A stretch of DNA of 39,232 nt from CAZPHI01 sp964586425. GTDB taxonomy: Bacteria > Bacillota > Clostridia > Lachnospirales > Lachnospiraceae. A program made the translations under genes and the position numbers. The notes below the pieces were generated by a model. The model saw only the letters and a list, made by a program, of their open reading frames with translations, made no database searches and had not been told where the DNA came from. Of this stretch, positions 16,493 to 24,448 are shown piece after piece (the first letter of the stretch is position 1; the number at the start of each line of letters is the position of its first letter). The stretch spans positions 1-39,232 of the forward strand of contig CAZPHI010000018.1 of the NCBI GenBank assembly GCA_964586425.1, given 5' to 3'.

Positions 16493-17836
16493 TTATTTCG
16501 ATTCTTTTGGTCCGTCGGTATCCGAAGCTGATGCCTTTGAAGTATCAGTTTTAGTTGGTTTGGCATTAGCATCTGCCTTGGCTGCATTAACATCTACTTT
16601 TGCGGCTGCACGTCCTCTTGAAAAAGCAGGATATTGAGTAAGCATAATCCCCTTCTTTAGAAGCTTGCCATCAATAATTGAATTAAGAATGAATCCAATA
16701 ACTGCAAGACAAGGAACACCGAGGAACATACCGAGAATTCCGAATAAGCTTCCACCAACAGTGATGGCAAATATAACCCAAAGTGGTTTTAATCCTGTAG
16801 AACCACCCAATATCTTAGGACCTAAGTAAAGACCATCAAACTGCTGAATAACAAGTATTAATATAGCAAAGAAAATAACCTGAATAGGATTAACAATTAC
16901 TATAATGATACCACCGATAAATCCACCCATATATGGTCCAAAGTAAGGAATCATATTAGTTATTCCTACAATTACACTAATTAACATCGCATATGGGAAT
17001 CTAAAAATCAGCATTGCAATAAAACATATACATCCAATTATAAGTGAATCAACGGCTTTGCCACCAATGAATCCACCAAAGATACGACCACTCTCATTAA
17101 GTACATTAATTATTTTATCAGAGAAGCTCTTAGGGAGAAATGCGTACATAACTCGTTTGGCATTGTATAATAATGCACTGTGATCTGAAATCATATATAC
17201 AGATACGATGATAGCAATTATTAAGTTGAATATTCCTGAGATTAATGCAACTGATGTTGAATATATCAGAGGAAGCAGATTTGATGCTATTCCTGATACA
17301 TAATTAATAATCTGTGGCATTGCATTATTAATTGTATTATTAATGGTTTCATAATCAAGGAATGGTAATGTTGGGTAGCGCTCTTCTAATTGCTGCAGGA
17401 ACTTCTCAAGTTGTTCAAACCATTGAGGAACTCTGCCAGCTAATTCAACAACACTGCTATATAACTGAGGTACAATAACAACCATCAGTAGGGCGATAAA
17501 GCCAATTGCAATTATATATGTTATTGCTATTGAAATATATTTGCGTGCTTTGTCTGACTTTATCTTAATGTATTTTACGAAAAAAATATTATAGAATCTT
17601 TTTACAATCGGATTGAGTACAAATGCAATAAATGCACCAATTATAAATGGTGATAGTACTCCGAAGAATTTCTTAACTCCTGTAATTGTAGCATCGAGAT
17701 CATTAATTGACTTATATAATAAGAAACAGATTAAAGCAACACAGACGGCGTAAACGCTGATTGTAAAATACTTACGGTTTGCTTCAAAACGATTAACCTT
17801 ATTATTGTCATTCTCATTATTGGTATTATTCTGCAT
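16493..17836 (-). CDS. AI-2E family transporter (PerM/UPF0118-like membrane protein)
   Basis: A polytopic membrane protein of 447 residues from the ATG at 17836, which has GGAG six bases upstream; an upstream ATG at 17872 would give 459. Features are an N-terminal Asn-rich tail, about eight membrane spans, the large loop after span 3 (LEKFLQQLEERYPTLPFL), and the family blocks NMIPYFGPYMGGFIG and LVIQQFDGLYLGPKILGG. Members export small molecules or ions; AI-2 export is shown for only some, so the substrate is unknown. The C-terminal 40 residues are a low-complexity Ala/Lys/Asp/Thr tail, probably disordered. It is monocistronic and convergent with trxA. Confidence 0.93.
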   Translation of the reverse strand: MQNNTNNENDNNKVNRFEANRKYFTISVYAVCVALICFLLYKSINDLDATITGVKKFFGVLSPFIIGAFIAFVLNPIVKRFYNIFFVKYIKIKSDKARKYISIAITYIIAIGFIALLMVVIVPQLYSSVVELAGRVPQWFEQLEKFLQQLEERYPTLPFLDYETINNTINNAMPQIINYVSGIASNLLPLIYSTSVALISGIFNLIIAIIVSVYMISDHSALLYNAKRVMYAFLPKSFSDKIINVLNESGRIFGGFIGGKAVDSLIIGCICFIAMLIFRFPYAMLISVIVGITNMIPYFGPYMGGFIGGIIIVIVNPIQVIFFAILILVIQQFDGLYLGPKILGGSTGLKPLWVIFAITVGGSLFGILGMFLGVPCLAVIGFILNSIIDGKLLKKGIMLTQYPAFSRGRAAAKVDVNAAKADANAKPTKTDTSKASASDTDGPKESK

Positions 17837-17997
17837 ATGGTTCTCCATTCTTTGCATATTATTTGAATGCATCTTCTATATTATATATGCTTGCGATTTG
17901 TATATCAAGTAAAGCCCGAAAAAAAAGAGAAAATTAACGTATATAAAATGACTATAAATTAAATTAACAAAAAAGTTAAAAATTTTTAAAAAAGTAC

Positions 17998-18026
17998 TTG
18001 CAATTTATAAAACCATAATATATAAT
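17998..18026 (+). promoter_or_regulatory. Promoter of tRNA-Lys
   Basis: -35 TTGCAA (17998-18003), a 17-base spacer and a perfect -10 TATAAT (18021-18026). The start near 18033 gives a 5' leader of about 57 bases before the tRNA. The 17873-17997 stretch upstream is very AT-rich and shows no gene. Confidence 0.8.
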
Positions 18027-18089
18027 AGCTTTTGTGCTCGTCACTTAGAGCAAATAGCTTGTTACATGCAGGTTGTTATAATTTAATAT

Positions 18090-18162
18090 GCGCCGCTAGC
18101 TCAGTTGGTAGAGCACCTGACTCTTAATCAGGGTGTCCAGGGTTCGAACCCCTGGCGGCGCA
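18090..18162 (+). tRNA. tRNA-Lys, anticodon CTT
   Basis: A 73-base cloverleaf without encoded CCA. The acceptor stem GCGCCGC pairs with GCGGCGC (18155-18161), with discriminator A. The D-arm has GCTC/GAGC with AGTTGGTA in the loop. The anticodon stem CCTGA/TCAGG encloses a seven-base loop with CTT at 18123-18125. The T-arm is CAGGG TTCGAAC CCCTG. It would read AAG lysine codons. Confidence 0.98.
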
Positions 18163-18279
18163 CTAAGGAAAGGTCGTATGATTTAGGATTTGCCTAGGTT
18201 GTATGGCTTTTTGATTTTTATAAAGGTAATTAAAAAAGAGCACCCCGAAGAAATCAGGGTGTCTAAGAATTGAAAAACA

Positions 18280-18309
18280 GAAAGGCAAGGGACGCATCCC
18301 TTGCCTTTC
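18280..18309 (+). terminator. Perfect hairpin downstream of tRNA-Lys
   Basis: GAAAGGCAAGGGA (18280-18292) and its exact complement (18297-18309) form 13 base pairs around the tetraloop CGCA. No U-run follows. A weaker stem (GCACCC with GGGTGT) lies just before, at about 18239-18262. These probably end the tRNA transcript. Confidence 0.6.
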
Positions 18310-18654
18310 TATGCGTCTAAAGCAGCATAAGTAACAAAATACAAAAAAAATAATATTATATATAGAAACCACATAGCAAAAGTATATTGGTTTCGTACTT
18401 TGCTGACAAAGAATTCACGCATGTTTTCATGCAGGTTTACACGTAGGGGGGATAGAATTGAATATCCGAGGAATTACTGAATGGGAGTATAGAAAACTGC
18501 CAAGATGTTAGAAATACAATCCATGCATATTATGGATTGTATATCCAGAAAGAGATGATGAAGAAGATGGCAGACGTCACAATCGTGACAGGAGATTTTC
18601 CTAGATATGTATCACAATAATTATTAACTTCGAGATGGAGTATGGAGGGGTATT
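18310..18654. other. Gene-poor leader before the phage-like cassette
   Basis: No gene longer than about 25 codons is present. It holds an 11-base-pair inverted repeat (18514-18524 with 18532-18542; arm ATACAATCCAT), a small GCATG/CATGC hairpin near 18419-18432, and two tiny frames. One starts at TTG 18458 behind a GGGGGG run and encodes 17 residues; the other is listed separately at 18555. I do not see a convincing sigma-A promoter. Confidence 0.5.
18555..18620 (+). CDS. Possible micro-ORF (21 residues) ahead of the phage-like genes
   Basis: ATG at 18555, stop TAA at 18618-18620. The product starts MMKKMADVTIVTGDF. It lies on the same strand 34 bases before the tail-fibre-like gene and has a purine-rich GAAAGAG upstream. 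It may be a relic of a structural gene or a leader peptide. Evidence is thin. Confidence 0.25.
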   Translation: MMKKMADVTIVTGDFPRYVSQ

Positions 18655-18993
18655 ATGGCAAGTGCTATTAGTTATGAATATCTTATGGATCAAAAGGGTA
18701 AAGCAGGAGGCATTGCAAGCTTAGATGCATCAGGCAATGTACCAGATACACAATTGCCTTCTAGTGTAATTAATCCTTATAAAGGAACGTTTGAAACAGA
18801 AGCTGCATTAAAGGCAGAATATCCAGAAGGAGAGTTAGGTGACAGTGCATATGTTACGGCAACAAGCTCAAAGTGGTATTGGAATCCACAACTTACTACA
18901 CCGGCATGGGTTAATTCTGAAATTAACGAGGCTGCATATATAGAGTTAAGTGATGAGGCAAAGGCAGCAGTTCCTTATATAATTACAGCATAA
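18655..18993 (+). CDS. Phage tail-fibre-like protein
   Basis: A 112-residue protein. Residues 13-35 contain GGIASLDASGNVPDTQLPS, a motif typical of phage tail-fibre and collar proteins (their usual form is G-x-A-x-LD-x-x-G-x-x-P-x-x-QLP). The next part (YKGTFETEAALKAEYP, then GDSAYVTATSSKWYWN) matches the usual short beta module of receptor-binding fibre proteins. GGAGGGG lies seven bases before the ATG. With the next gene it forms an isolated pair with no capsid, terminase or lysis genes nearby, so it is a prophage relic or a domesticated fibre. A host-surface role is only inferred. Confidence 0.65.
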   Translation: MASAISYEYLMDQKGKAGGIASLDASGNVPDTQLPSSVINPYKGTFETEAALKAEYPEGELGDSAYVTATSSKWYWNPQLTTPAWVNSEINEAAYIELSDEAKAAVPYIITA

Positions 18994-19055
18994 TAATGCA
19001 GATGATGTGTTGTAATGCAAAGGGGAGTGCTGTAGTCTAAAAGGAGTGTTGTCAA

Positions 19056-19511
19056 ATGACAGGAACTGTAAGCATTGATTTGTTGCGAAAACAATTCGCG
19101 ACAGATAAAATGGGAATAACGGCTGAGGGTGGGTTATATACCTATTTTATTAATAAGACAGGAATTACCTCGATTAAGGGTACAATAGTTTCATTAAGTG
19201 ATACAGATGAAGGTATAAGGACTACAGAAGGAGGAGAAACATCAGCAATAGGTATTGTGTATGAGAATGGCGTTCCTGATGGTCAGAGGGTTAAAGTAGT
19301 TATCTCAGGTATTGCAAGTGTATTGGTAGCTGACCAAACATCAGCAACTACAGGCAACTGGGTTAAAGTATCTGATACTGTGAATGGAAGAGGTGTGGCT
19401 TTAGCAGAAAAACCTACAGATTCTACTAATCTAAGCCAGATAGGATATGCAGCACAAAGTATTAATGCAGGAACTAACGTGTATCTTAATGTCAAATTGC
19501 AGTTGCCATAG
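19056..19511 (+). CDS. Phage head-fibre/capsid-decoration-like protein
   Basis: A 151-residue beta-rich, Gly/Thr-rich protein. The order of strands and the block VVISGIASVLVADQTSATTGNWVKVSD resemble DUF2190-type capsid cement or head-fibre proteins that sit on the outside of phage heads; I assign this with moderate certainty. The start has AAAGGAG upstream. It follows the fibre-like gene by 62 bases and ends before a strong terminator, so the pair is one short transcription unit. Both frames are intact, which argues against pure decay. Confidence 0.55.
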   Translation: MTGTVSIDLLRKQFATDKMGITAEGGLYTYFINKTGITSIKGTIVSLSDTDEGIRTTEGGETSAIGIVYENGVPDGQRVKVVISGIASVLVADQTSATTGNWVKVSDTVNGRGVALAEKPTDSTNLSQIGYAAQSINAGTNVYLNVKLQLP

Positions 19512-19592
19512 AATAAAGATATAGTTATAAAATATAATTGTAAATATATAGATATTTGACACTGTAAAGTGTATAATATAGCGATTGAGAAG

Positions 19593-19627
19593 CAAGTGGA
19601 GGGTTTTGATTCTCCACTTGTTTTTAT
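19593..19627 (+). terminator. Intrinsic terminator of the phage-like cassette
   Basis: CAAGTGGAG (19593-19601) and CTCCACTTG (19612-19620) form a nine-base-pair stem with a ten-base loop, followed by TTTTTATT. Upstream at 19559-19572 there is also a small dyad ACACT-GTAA-AGTGT whose function I cannot assign. Confidence 0.92.
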
Positions 19628-19710
19628 TGGATAATGCTTTGCAGATATGAATACGTGGTACAAGCAATAATATAGAAGCAAAGTCAGATTCGATATACGG
19701 AGGTATTGTT

Positions 19711-20599
19711 TTGAAAGACTTGACGAAGGGCAATCCTAAGGGCAATTGGAGACACGATTACTCCACTGATTTTTCTAGGCATATCGGTTGTTCTTAATAT
19801 ACTAGGTGATTATATTCTGATTGTTAATGCTTCAATGGGAGTAAGGGGCGCGGCGGTAGCTACAGTTGGAGCACAGTTAATTGCATTGATTGCCTGCTAT
19901 ATATATATGATTAGAAGGTACGAGCTACTCAGACTTCGCAGGACTGATTATCTGCTTGAGAGAAAACTTACAAAAAAATTATATGCGTCAGGGTTTTCAA
20001 TGGGATTTATGATGTCGCTGGTTTCACTTGGAACAGTGACACTTCAGGGGGCAATCAACACATTTGGAAAATCCATTATTGTTGCACATACAGCGGCTCG
20101 AAAAATCACAGAGTTGTACATGCTGATGTTTGGCGTGTTTGGCACAACAATGGCAACGTATTGCGGTCAGAATCTAGGCGCAGGAAGGATAGAACGAATC
20201 AGAACAGGGCTAAAAAGCGTAATTATTATCACCTGGTGTTGGTGTATAGGCGTAATTATCTGTACATATACAATCGCACCGCAGCTTATATATATGGTTA
20301 CAGGGTCGAATGATCCGGAGGTGATTAATACAGCTACACTCTATCTTAGAATAGACACAGTATTCTATTTTATACCAGCGCTTATTGCTATTATTAGAAA
20401 TGCTATGCAGGGAATCGGGGACCATGTAACTCCTATTGTATCAAGTTCAATAGAGCTTGTTGGGAAGGTGCTTGTTGTAATATTCCTTGTGCCGGTACTT
20501 GGGTATATGGGAATAATCCTTGCAGAACCAATCGTATGGATACTTATGGTTATTCCGTTAATTGTAAGAATTTGTACAAATCCAGTACTGAAAAAGTAG
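19711..20599 (+). pseudogene. MATE-family efflux transporter, internally deleted
   Basis: The first codons, from TTG 19711 with GGAGGT upstream, read KDLTKGNP, the classic N-terminus of clostridial MATE proteins. The sequence then jumps, in another frame, to AIGDTITPLIFLGISVVLNI from 19742, which belongs near the middle of such a protein. The rest, through 20599, is a good second half of a MATE transporter (about eight remaining spans). About 130-150 codons, covering the first spans, are missing and the junction is out of frame, so the gene cannot make a full transporter. AAGGGCAAT occurs on both sides of the junction (19725-19733 and 19738-19746), which could mark a slippage or recombination event. 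Confidence 0.85.
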
Positions 20600-20627
20600 T
20601 AAAAACAAATTATAATTATGAGTATCA

Positions 20628-20656
20628 TTGCAACTAACGCATATTTTTGGTATAAT
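20628..20656 (+). promoter_or_regulatory. Promoter of the hypothetical / RelA-SpoT-fusion unit
   Basis: -35 TTGCAA (20628-20633), a 17-base spacer and a perfect -10 TATAAT (20651-20656). The leader is about 90 bases. It includes a small stem AATCACAGATGTGATT (about 20689-20704), just before the ribosome site. Confidence 0.8.
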
Positions 20657-20754
20657 AAAACAATTAGACAGTCAAAATAGTTGGCAGGAAATCACAGATG
20701 TGATTTTATATTGCAGGCTTACACAAAATTCATTCGCGTAGAGGAGGGAAAAGT

Positions 20755-21072
20755 GTGGAAGAAGCAATTTCATTAAAAGACATGTTACCATATGCATTTT
20801 TTACATACGGGGGTAAGTATTCGGGTACATATGGAAAGATGAGATATATGATAAAACGCGAAGGCGAAAAACCAGATTTTATACTTTGTGCATATGTATG
20901 GCGGGGGCCATTAGCATTTGAGTATGTTCAAGATGAAGAGAAGAGTAAAGAAACATTTTCTGATAATGAAGAAGGAAAATTAGCAGCAATAGAGTGGATT
21001 AACAAAGAATATAATGACAGAGTTGAGGAATGGAATCAGGCTAAGGCTATTATTGATGTAGACATTGACTAA
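20755..21072 (+). CDS. Hypothetical protein, 105 residues
   Basis: I do not recognise a named family. The protein starts at GTG 20755 behind GAGGAGGGA. It is acidic and compact, with a Gly/Tyr-rich beta-hairpin near the start (FFTYGGKYSGTYGKMRYMI), an aromatic middle (YVWRGPLAFEYV), and a C-terminal helix (AAIEWINKEYNDRVEEW). There is no signal peptide or membrane span. It is 26 bases upstream of the RelA/SpoT-fusion gene and shares its promoter, so a functional link is possible. That arrangement resembles toxin-antitoxin pairs built on small alarmone synthetases, but nothing in this protein proves an antitoxin role. Confidence 0.7.
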   Translation: MEEAISLKDMLPYAFFTYGGKYSGTYGKMRYMIKREGEKPDFILCAYVWRGPLAFEYVQDEEKSKETFSDNEEGKLAAIEWINKEYNDRVEEWNQAKAIIDVDID

Positions 21073-21098
21073 ACCATTCGACAGACTAGGAGGTTAGT

Positions 21099-23120
21099 AT
21101 GTTAGATGATAATGCGGTGATTACACTGCAGGAGATTACGGAGAAGGTCAATGTACCTGTCGTAGTCGAGGATTATATAAGAGATATTATTGAGGGAGCT
21201 TTGAACAAATGCGGTATCTACTATAGGATTTTCAGGAGAGTGAAGACCCCTAAATCTATAGAACGCAAATTGAACGACCGAGACAAACAGTACAATGAAC
21301 AGCATAAGATGCAGGATTTGATAGGTTTTCGTATTGTAATGTACTTTGAAGACGATTTGGAAATCTGTCAGGAGATTATGAAAAAATGCTTTGAAGAAGT
21401 TGAATGGTCTGTAAGCAGTCAGGACGAATCTGAATTCAAGCCAATAAAAATCAACGGTATATTCAATCTTCCCAAGTATATAAGTGATAAGATATCTGAA
21501 GCAACATGGGAGCTCCCAATTGATAAGACATTGGAGATACAGTTCAAAACCGTATTCTTTGAGGGTTGGCATGAGATAGAGCATGATATGAGATACAAGG
21601 GTTACGATTTATGGAAGACTTCACCTGACCTTTCAAGAAAGTTCAATAGTGTACTTGCAACCTTGGAGCTTTGTGATGACACAATAGTTTCTTTGTTTGA
21701 GGACCTTGGACACAGCCATTATAAGAAGAGAAACTGGACTTCAATGATTAGAAGCCATTACAGAATAAGAATGGCCGATGAGAATATGCTTAATGAATTG
21801 AGAATTATTCTTAATAATGATACAGATTTGGCGAAGGCGATGTTCAAGCTGGAACGTAATCAGCTTATGGCGTATCTGATGGATTATCCTCGTCCGGTTC
21901 CGTTGAATGTGAATTCGGTGATTGGGCTGATTAATGAGAAATTCATCAAAAATCCAGAGATTTCAAAAGTAATTGCAGAAAAAGGAATTCTTCGTATTCG
22001 TCATGAGGATGATGGAAAAGAGCTTACATTAGGCAAGCTGGCACCACTTAAAAGATATAACGTATTTCAGTCATACAGCTATTTGGTTGGCGGGAAAGAG
22101 CAGGTCGCTCAAACATTTATCAAGGCATGCTCATATGTATACGATTGGATGAAAATTAAATTCAGTGATGTATTCCCTGATTTGCCAGACAAGATATGTA
22201 CATATTATAGAGAAATTAGAGGATTTCGTGTAAGAATAATATATGATGAGAAGAATTACAGCCTAAAGGCGAGAATTTCACATCCAGATACCAGTGTTGC
22301 CAGTAAGATGTGGCTTACAGATGCTAAGATTGAGAACAAGGATGGCAGACTTCTATTCATTGTAGAGAATTCTTATGCAGAACCTGAAAGCCGTCATGAT
22401 AATAATAAAACTGTTTTCTTCAGCAGACCTGGATTCTATGGTAAGATTGCTGAGAATGTAGGTATTATGGATGTCAGGACAATGTTATCAAAGCCTTCAT
22501 ATATAAGTTTAGAATCGAAGGAGATGCTTGCAGACCTGATTAATGATAAGACAAGATTCTTCCCGGTTGTTGTAATATGCTGCAGCAGGACGCCGGATGA
22601 AGATGGTAAGGTATGGATGGACGCATTTAGAGGTGAGCTGTTTGCTAATCTTGTTGGATATTATGCACATGTATTTGAGATAGACAGCGCGCTTGCGGAT
22701 GTTATTTCAGAAGATATGGGTGAAGATACAATAGCAGGAAGAGACTGTGTTAGGGTGTTCTGGCCTGAATATACAAGGGAAGCAGCATCTGATGAATCAA
22801 GATACCAGCTATTTACATTGAAGGAGATTCTAGATTGCAGTTACGAGATACTAAAGCCGCATTCACATGCTGAAAGCAGATATAGAAATGCTACGGGACC
22901 GAACGCATTTCGCCATCAGTTAGTAGCAGATATCAGACAGCAGAACCTTATTATTAAGAGGCCAATCTTAGAAGAAGAGGCTTATGATTATACAAGCAGT
23001 TATAATGCGATCACTAACATGCTTAGCTGTGAGAATGAAGAACTGCGTGACAGAGTAGATGAACTGCAGAAAGAGTTGTACGCAGCAAGAAACCTTATTG
23101 ATAAACTTTCACAAAGATAG
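21099..23120 (+). CDS. RelA/SpoT-domain nucleotidyltransferase fused to a large uncharacterised C-terminal region
   Basis: A 673-residue cytosolic protein. Residues about 25-170 are a RelA/SpoT synthetase-like domain: RVKTPKSIERK (Arg47, Lys49, Ser53, Lys57), DLIGFR (73-78), and the late block LEIQFKT (Glu146, Gln148) with GWHEIEHDMRYK (to Tyr166). No HD hydrolase domain is present. The usual YxSxH motif of (p)ppGpp synthetases is not seen; its place is taken by NGIFNLPKY (119-127), so the substrate may be unusual. The remaining 500 residues are not a normal TGS/ACT regulatory region. They hold an alpha-helical part, a beta-rich part (RGFRVRIIYDEKNYSLKA), a conserved-looking core (FFPVVVICCSR, then GYYAHVFEID, then CVRVFWPEY) and a C-terminal coiled coil (about 636-673). 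It could be an alarmone enzyme, an RNA-targeting toxic transferase, or a defence sensor-effector. Confidence 0.8.
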   Translation: MLDDNAVITLQEITEKVNVPVVVEDYIRDIIEGALNKCGIYYRIFRRVKTPKSIERKLNDRDKQYNEQHKMQDLIGFRIVMYFEDDLEICQEIMKKCFEEVEWSVSSQDESEFKPIKINGIFNLPKYISDKISEATWELPIDKTLEIQFKTVFFEGWHEIEHDMRYKGYDLWKTSPDLSRKFNSVLATLELCDDTIVSLFEDLGHSHYKKRNWTSMIRSHYRIRMADENMLNELRIILNNDTDLAKAMFKLERNQLMAYLMDYPRPVPLNVNSVIGLINEKFIKNPEISKVIAEKGILRIRHEDDGKELTLGKLAPLKRYNVFQSYSYLVGGKEQVAQTFIKACSYVYDWMKIKFSDVFPDLPDKICTYYREIRGFRVRIIYDEKNYSLKARISHPDTSVASKMWLTDAKIENKDGRLLFIVENSYAEPESRHDNNKTVFFSRPGFYGKIAENVGIMDVRTMLSKPSYISLESKEMLADLINDKTRFFPVVVICCSRTPDEDGKVWMDAFRGELFANLVGYYAHVFEIDSALADVISEDMGEDTIAGRDCVRVFWPEYTREAASDESRYQLFTLKEILDCSYEILKPHSHAESRYRNATGPNAFRHQLVADIRQQNLIIKRPILEEEAYDYTSSYNAITNMLSCENEELRDRVDELQKELYAARNLIDKLSQR

Positions 23121-23130
23121 GGTAAGCTCG

Positions 23131-23159
23131 TTGATAATATTTGACATTTGTGCTAGAAT
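23131..23159 (+). promoter_or_regulatory. Promoter of the COG0523 operon
   Basis: -35 TTGATA (23131-23136), a 17-base spacer and -10 TAGAAT (23154-23159), starting 11 bases after the preceding stop codon. The transcript start is near 23166, giving a 186-base leader. An AAATCGTAA sequence (23173-23181) matches one half of a Zur operator, but the second half is missing. Confidence 0.7.
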
Positions 23160-23185
23160 AACTGACTGTAACAAATCGTAAGTAG

Positions 23186-23345
23186 CACTCAGACTAGAAG
23201 GTTAGACCAACGAATCGCTCTGATGAGCCGATTCTTATGGTCATACAATTTGAGACAAGCTCAAATTGCAACTATCACAGACCCAAATTCACATGCGTGA
23301 ATTTAGGTCGCGAGTCTTCGTAAAAAACACTCAGACTATAGGAGG
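23186..23345 (+). promoter_or_regulatory. Structured 5' leader, candidate cis-regulatory RNA
   Basis: The leader can fold as a four-way junction. P1 is AGACT (23191-23195) with AGTCT (23313-23317). P2 is 23205-23242: GACCA/TGGTC, then GAATCG/CGATTC and CTC/GAG with loop TGAT. P3 is CAATTTGAG/CTCAAATTG (23246-23254 with 23260-23268). P4 is 23281-23308: AAATTCAC/GTGAATTT with ACC/GGT and a tetraloop. The 11-base CACTCAGACTA occurs twice: at 23186, as the left side of P1, and at 23328, just before the ribosome site GGAGG. Either copy can pair with AGTCT, so two exclusive folds are possible. I cannot match it to a riboswitch class I know. Confidence 0.65.
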
Positions 23346-23351
23346 AAAGTT

Positions 23352-24401
23352 ATGACAAAGGTAGACATTATTTCCGGCTTCCTTGGAGCAGGAAAAACAA
23401 CATTAATTAGTAAGCTTTTAAAAGAAGCTTTTGGTAAAGAGCAGGTTGTGCTCATTGAAAACGAATTCGGCGAGATTGGTATTGATGGCGGATTCTTAAA
23501 GGAGTCAGGAGTTGAAATCCGTGAGATGAACTCAGGATGTATCTGTTGTTCACTTGTTGGTGATTTTGGCAAATCACTTCAGGAAGTAGTTGACAAATAT
23601 CACCCAGATAGAATTATTATTGAGCCATCTGGTGTTGGTAAATTATCAGATGTAGTTAAGGCTGTTAAAGACTTACACATCGAGAATGAAATCAAACTTA
23701 ACAGTGCATCAACAGTTGTAGATGCATCAAAATGCAAGGTATACATGAAGAATTTTGGTGAGTTCTTCAATAATCAGGTTGAGCATGCCGGAACAATTAT
23801 TCTTTCAAGAACACAGAATATTAAAGAAGATAAGCTTGCAACATGCATGGAATTATTAAGAGAGAAGAACAAAGAGGCTCATATCATCACAACACCTTGG
23901 GATGATCTTGATGGTTCACAGATCCTTTCTGCTATGGAGAATGCTGTTAATCTTGAGTTAGAGCTTATTGATGAGCATATGGAAGAGGAGCATGAACATC
24001 ATCATCATCACGATGACGATGATGAGTGTTGTTGCGGACATCACCATGAGCATGATGATGAAGAACATGAACACCATCACCACGACGGAGAAGAATGTGG
24101 ATGTGGACATCATCACCATCATGCAGATGAAGTATTCACAAGCTGGGGTGTTGAAACTGCTAATAAGTATGACAAAGAACAGTTAGAGAAGATTCTTCAG
24201 ACACTTGCTGATACAACAGAATGTGGACAGATTCTTCGTTCAAAGGGTATGCTTCCATCTAAAGATGGCGGATGGATGTACTTTGACCTTGTACCAGGTG
24301 AATTTGAAGTAAGAGATGGAAAACCTGATTTCACAGGAAGAATCTGTGTTATCGGTTCAAAACTAGACGAAGCAAAGTTAAAAGAATTATTTGGTTGTTA
24401 A
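23352..24401 (+). CDS. COG0523/CobW-family metallochaperone GTPase with His-rich metal-binding loop
   Basis: A 349-residue G3E GTPase. The P-loop is GFLGAGKTTLI. The invariant metal site is SGCICC (Cys63, Cys65, Cys66). The ENEFGEIGIDG and EPSGVGK segments are also typical. Residues about 212-260 are an acidic, His/Cys-rich loop with about 20 His and 5 Cys, a likely metal store or transfer site. The C-terminal CobW_C-like domain has WMYFDLVPGEF. Members deliver Zn2+, Co2+ or Fe to target proteins. The long structured leader suggests RNA-level control. A paralogue follows after 47 bases. Zinc is the commonest metal for this class, but which metal is used here cannot be read from the sequence. 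Confidence 0.93.
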   Translation: MTKVDIISGFLGAGKTTLISKLLKEAFGKEQVVLIENEFGEIGIDGGFLKESGVEIREMNSGCICCSLVGDFGKSLQEVVDKYHPDRIIIEPSGVGKLSDVVKAVKDLHIENEIKLNSASTVVDASKCKVYMKNFGEFFNNQVEHAGTIILSRTQNIKEDKLATCMELLREKNKEAHIITTPWDDLDGSQILSAMENAVNLELELIDEHMEEEHEHHHHHDDDDECCCGHHHEHDDEEHEHHHHDGEECGCGHHHHHADEVFTSWGVETANKYDKEQLEKILQTLADTTECGQILRSKGMLPSKDGGWMYFDLVPGEFEVRDGKPDFTGRICVIGSKLDEAKLKELFGC

Positions 24402-24448
24402 TTATTAAGAGCACCGATATATTCTCTTTGATATGAAAGGACGTATAT

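Noticed and set aside
18163..18372. 69-codon minus-strand frame behind tRNA-Lys
   Set aside because: It spans two hairpins and has no ribosome site or family resemblance.
19283..19745. Two minus-strand frames over the second phage-like gene
   Set aside because: They are opposite a coherent coding frame and a terminator.
18401..20754. Possible shared promoter-like block GCAGGTTTACACGTAG / GCAGGCTTACACAAAA before two genes
   Set aside because: Similarity is short and one copy has no clear -10/-35; too weak to call.
23173..23181. Zur operator
   Set aside because: Only one half-site (AAATCGTAA) is present; the other half of the dyad is missing.
23166..23345. Cobalamin or NiCo riboswitch in the COG0523 leader
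   Set aside because: The conserved cobalamin core (GCCACTG box) and the NiCo junction sequence are not seen. The fold is kept as unassigned.
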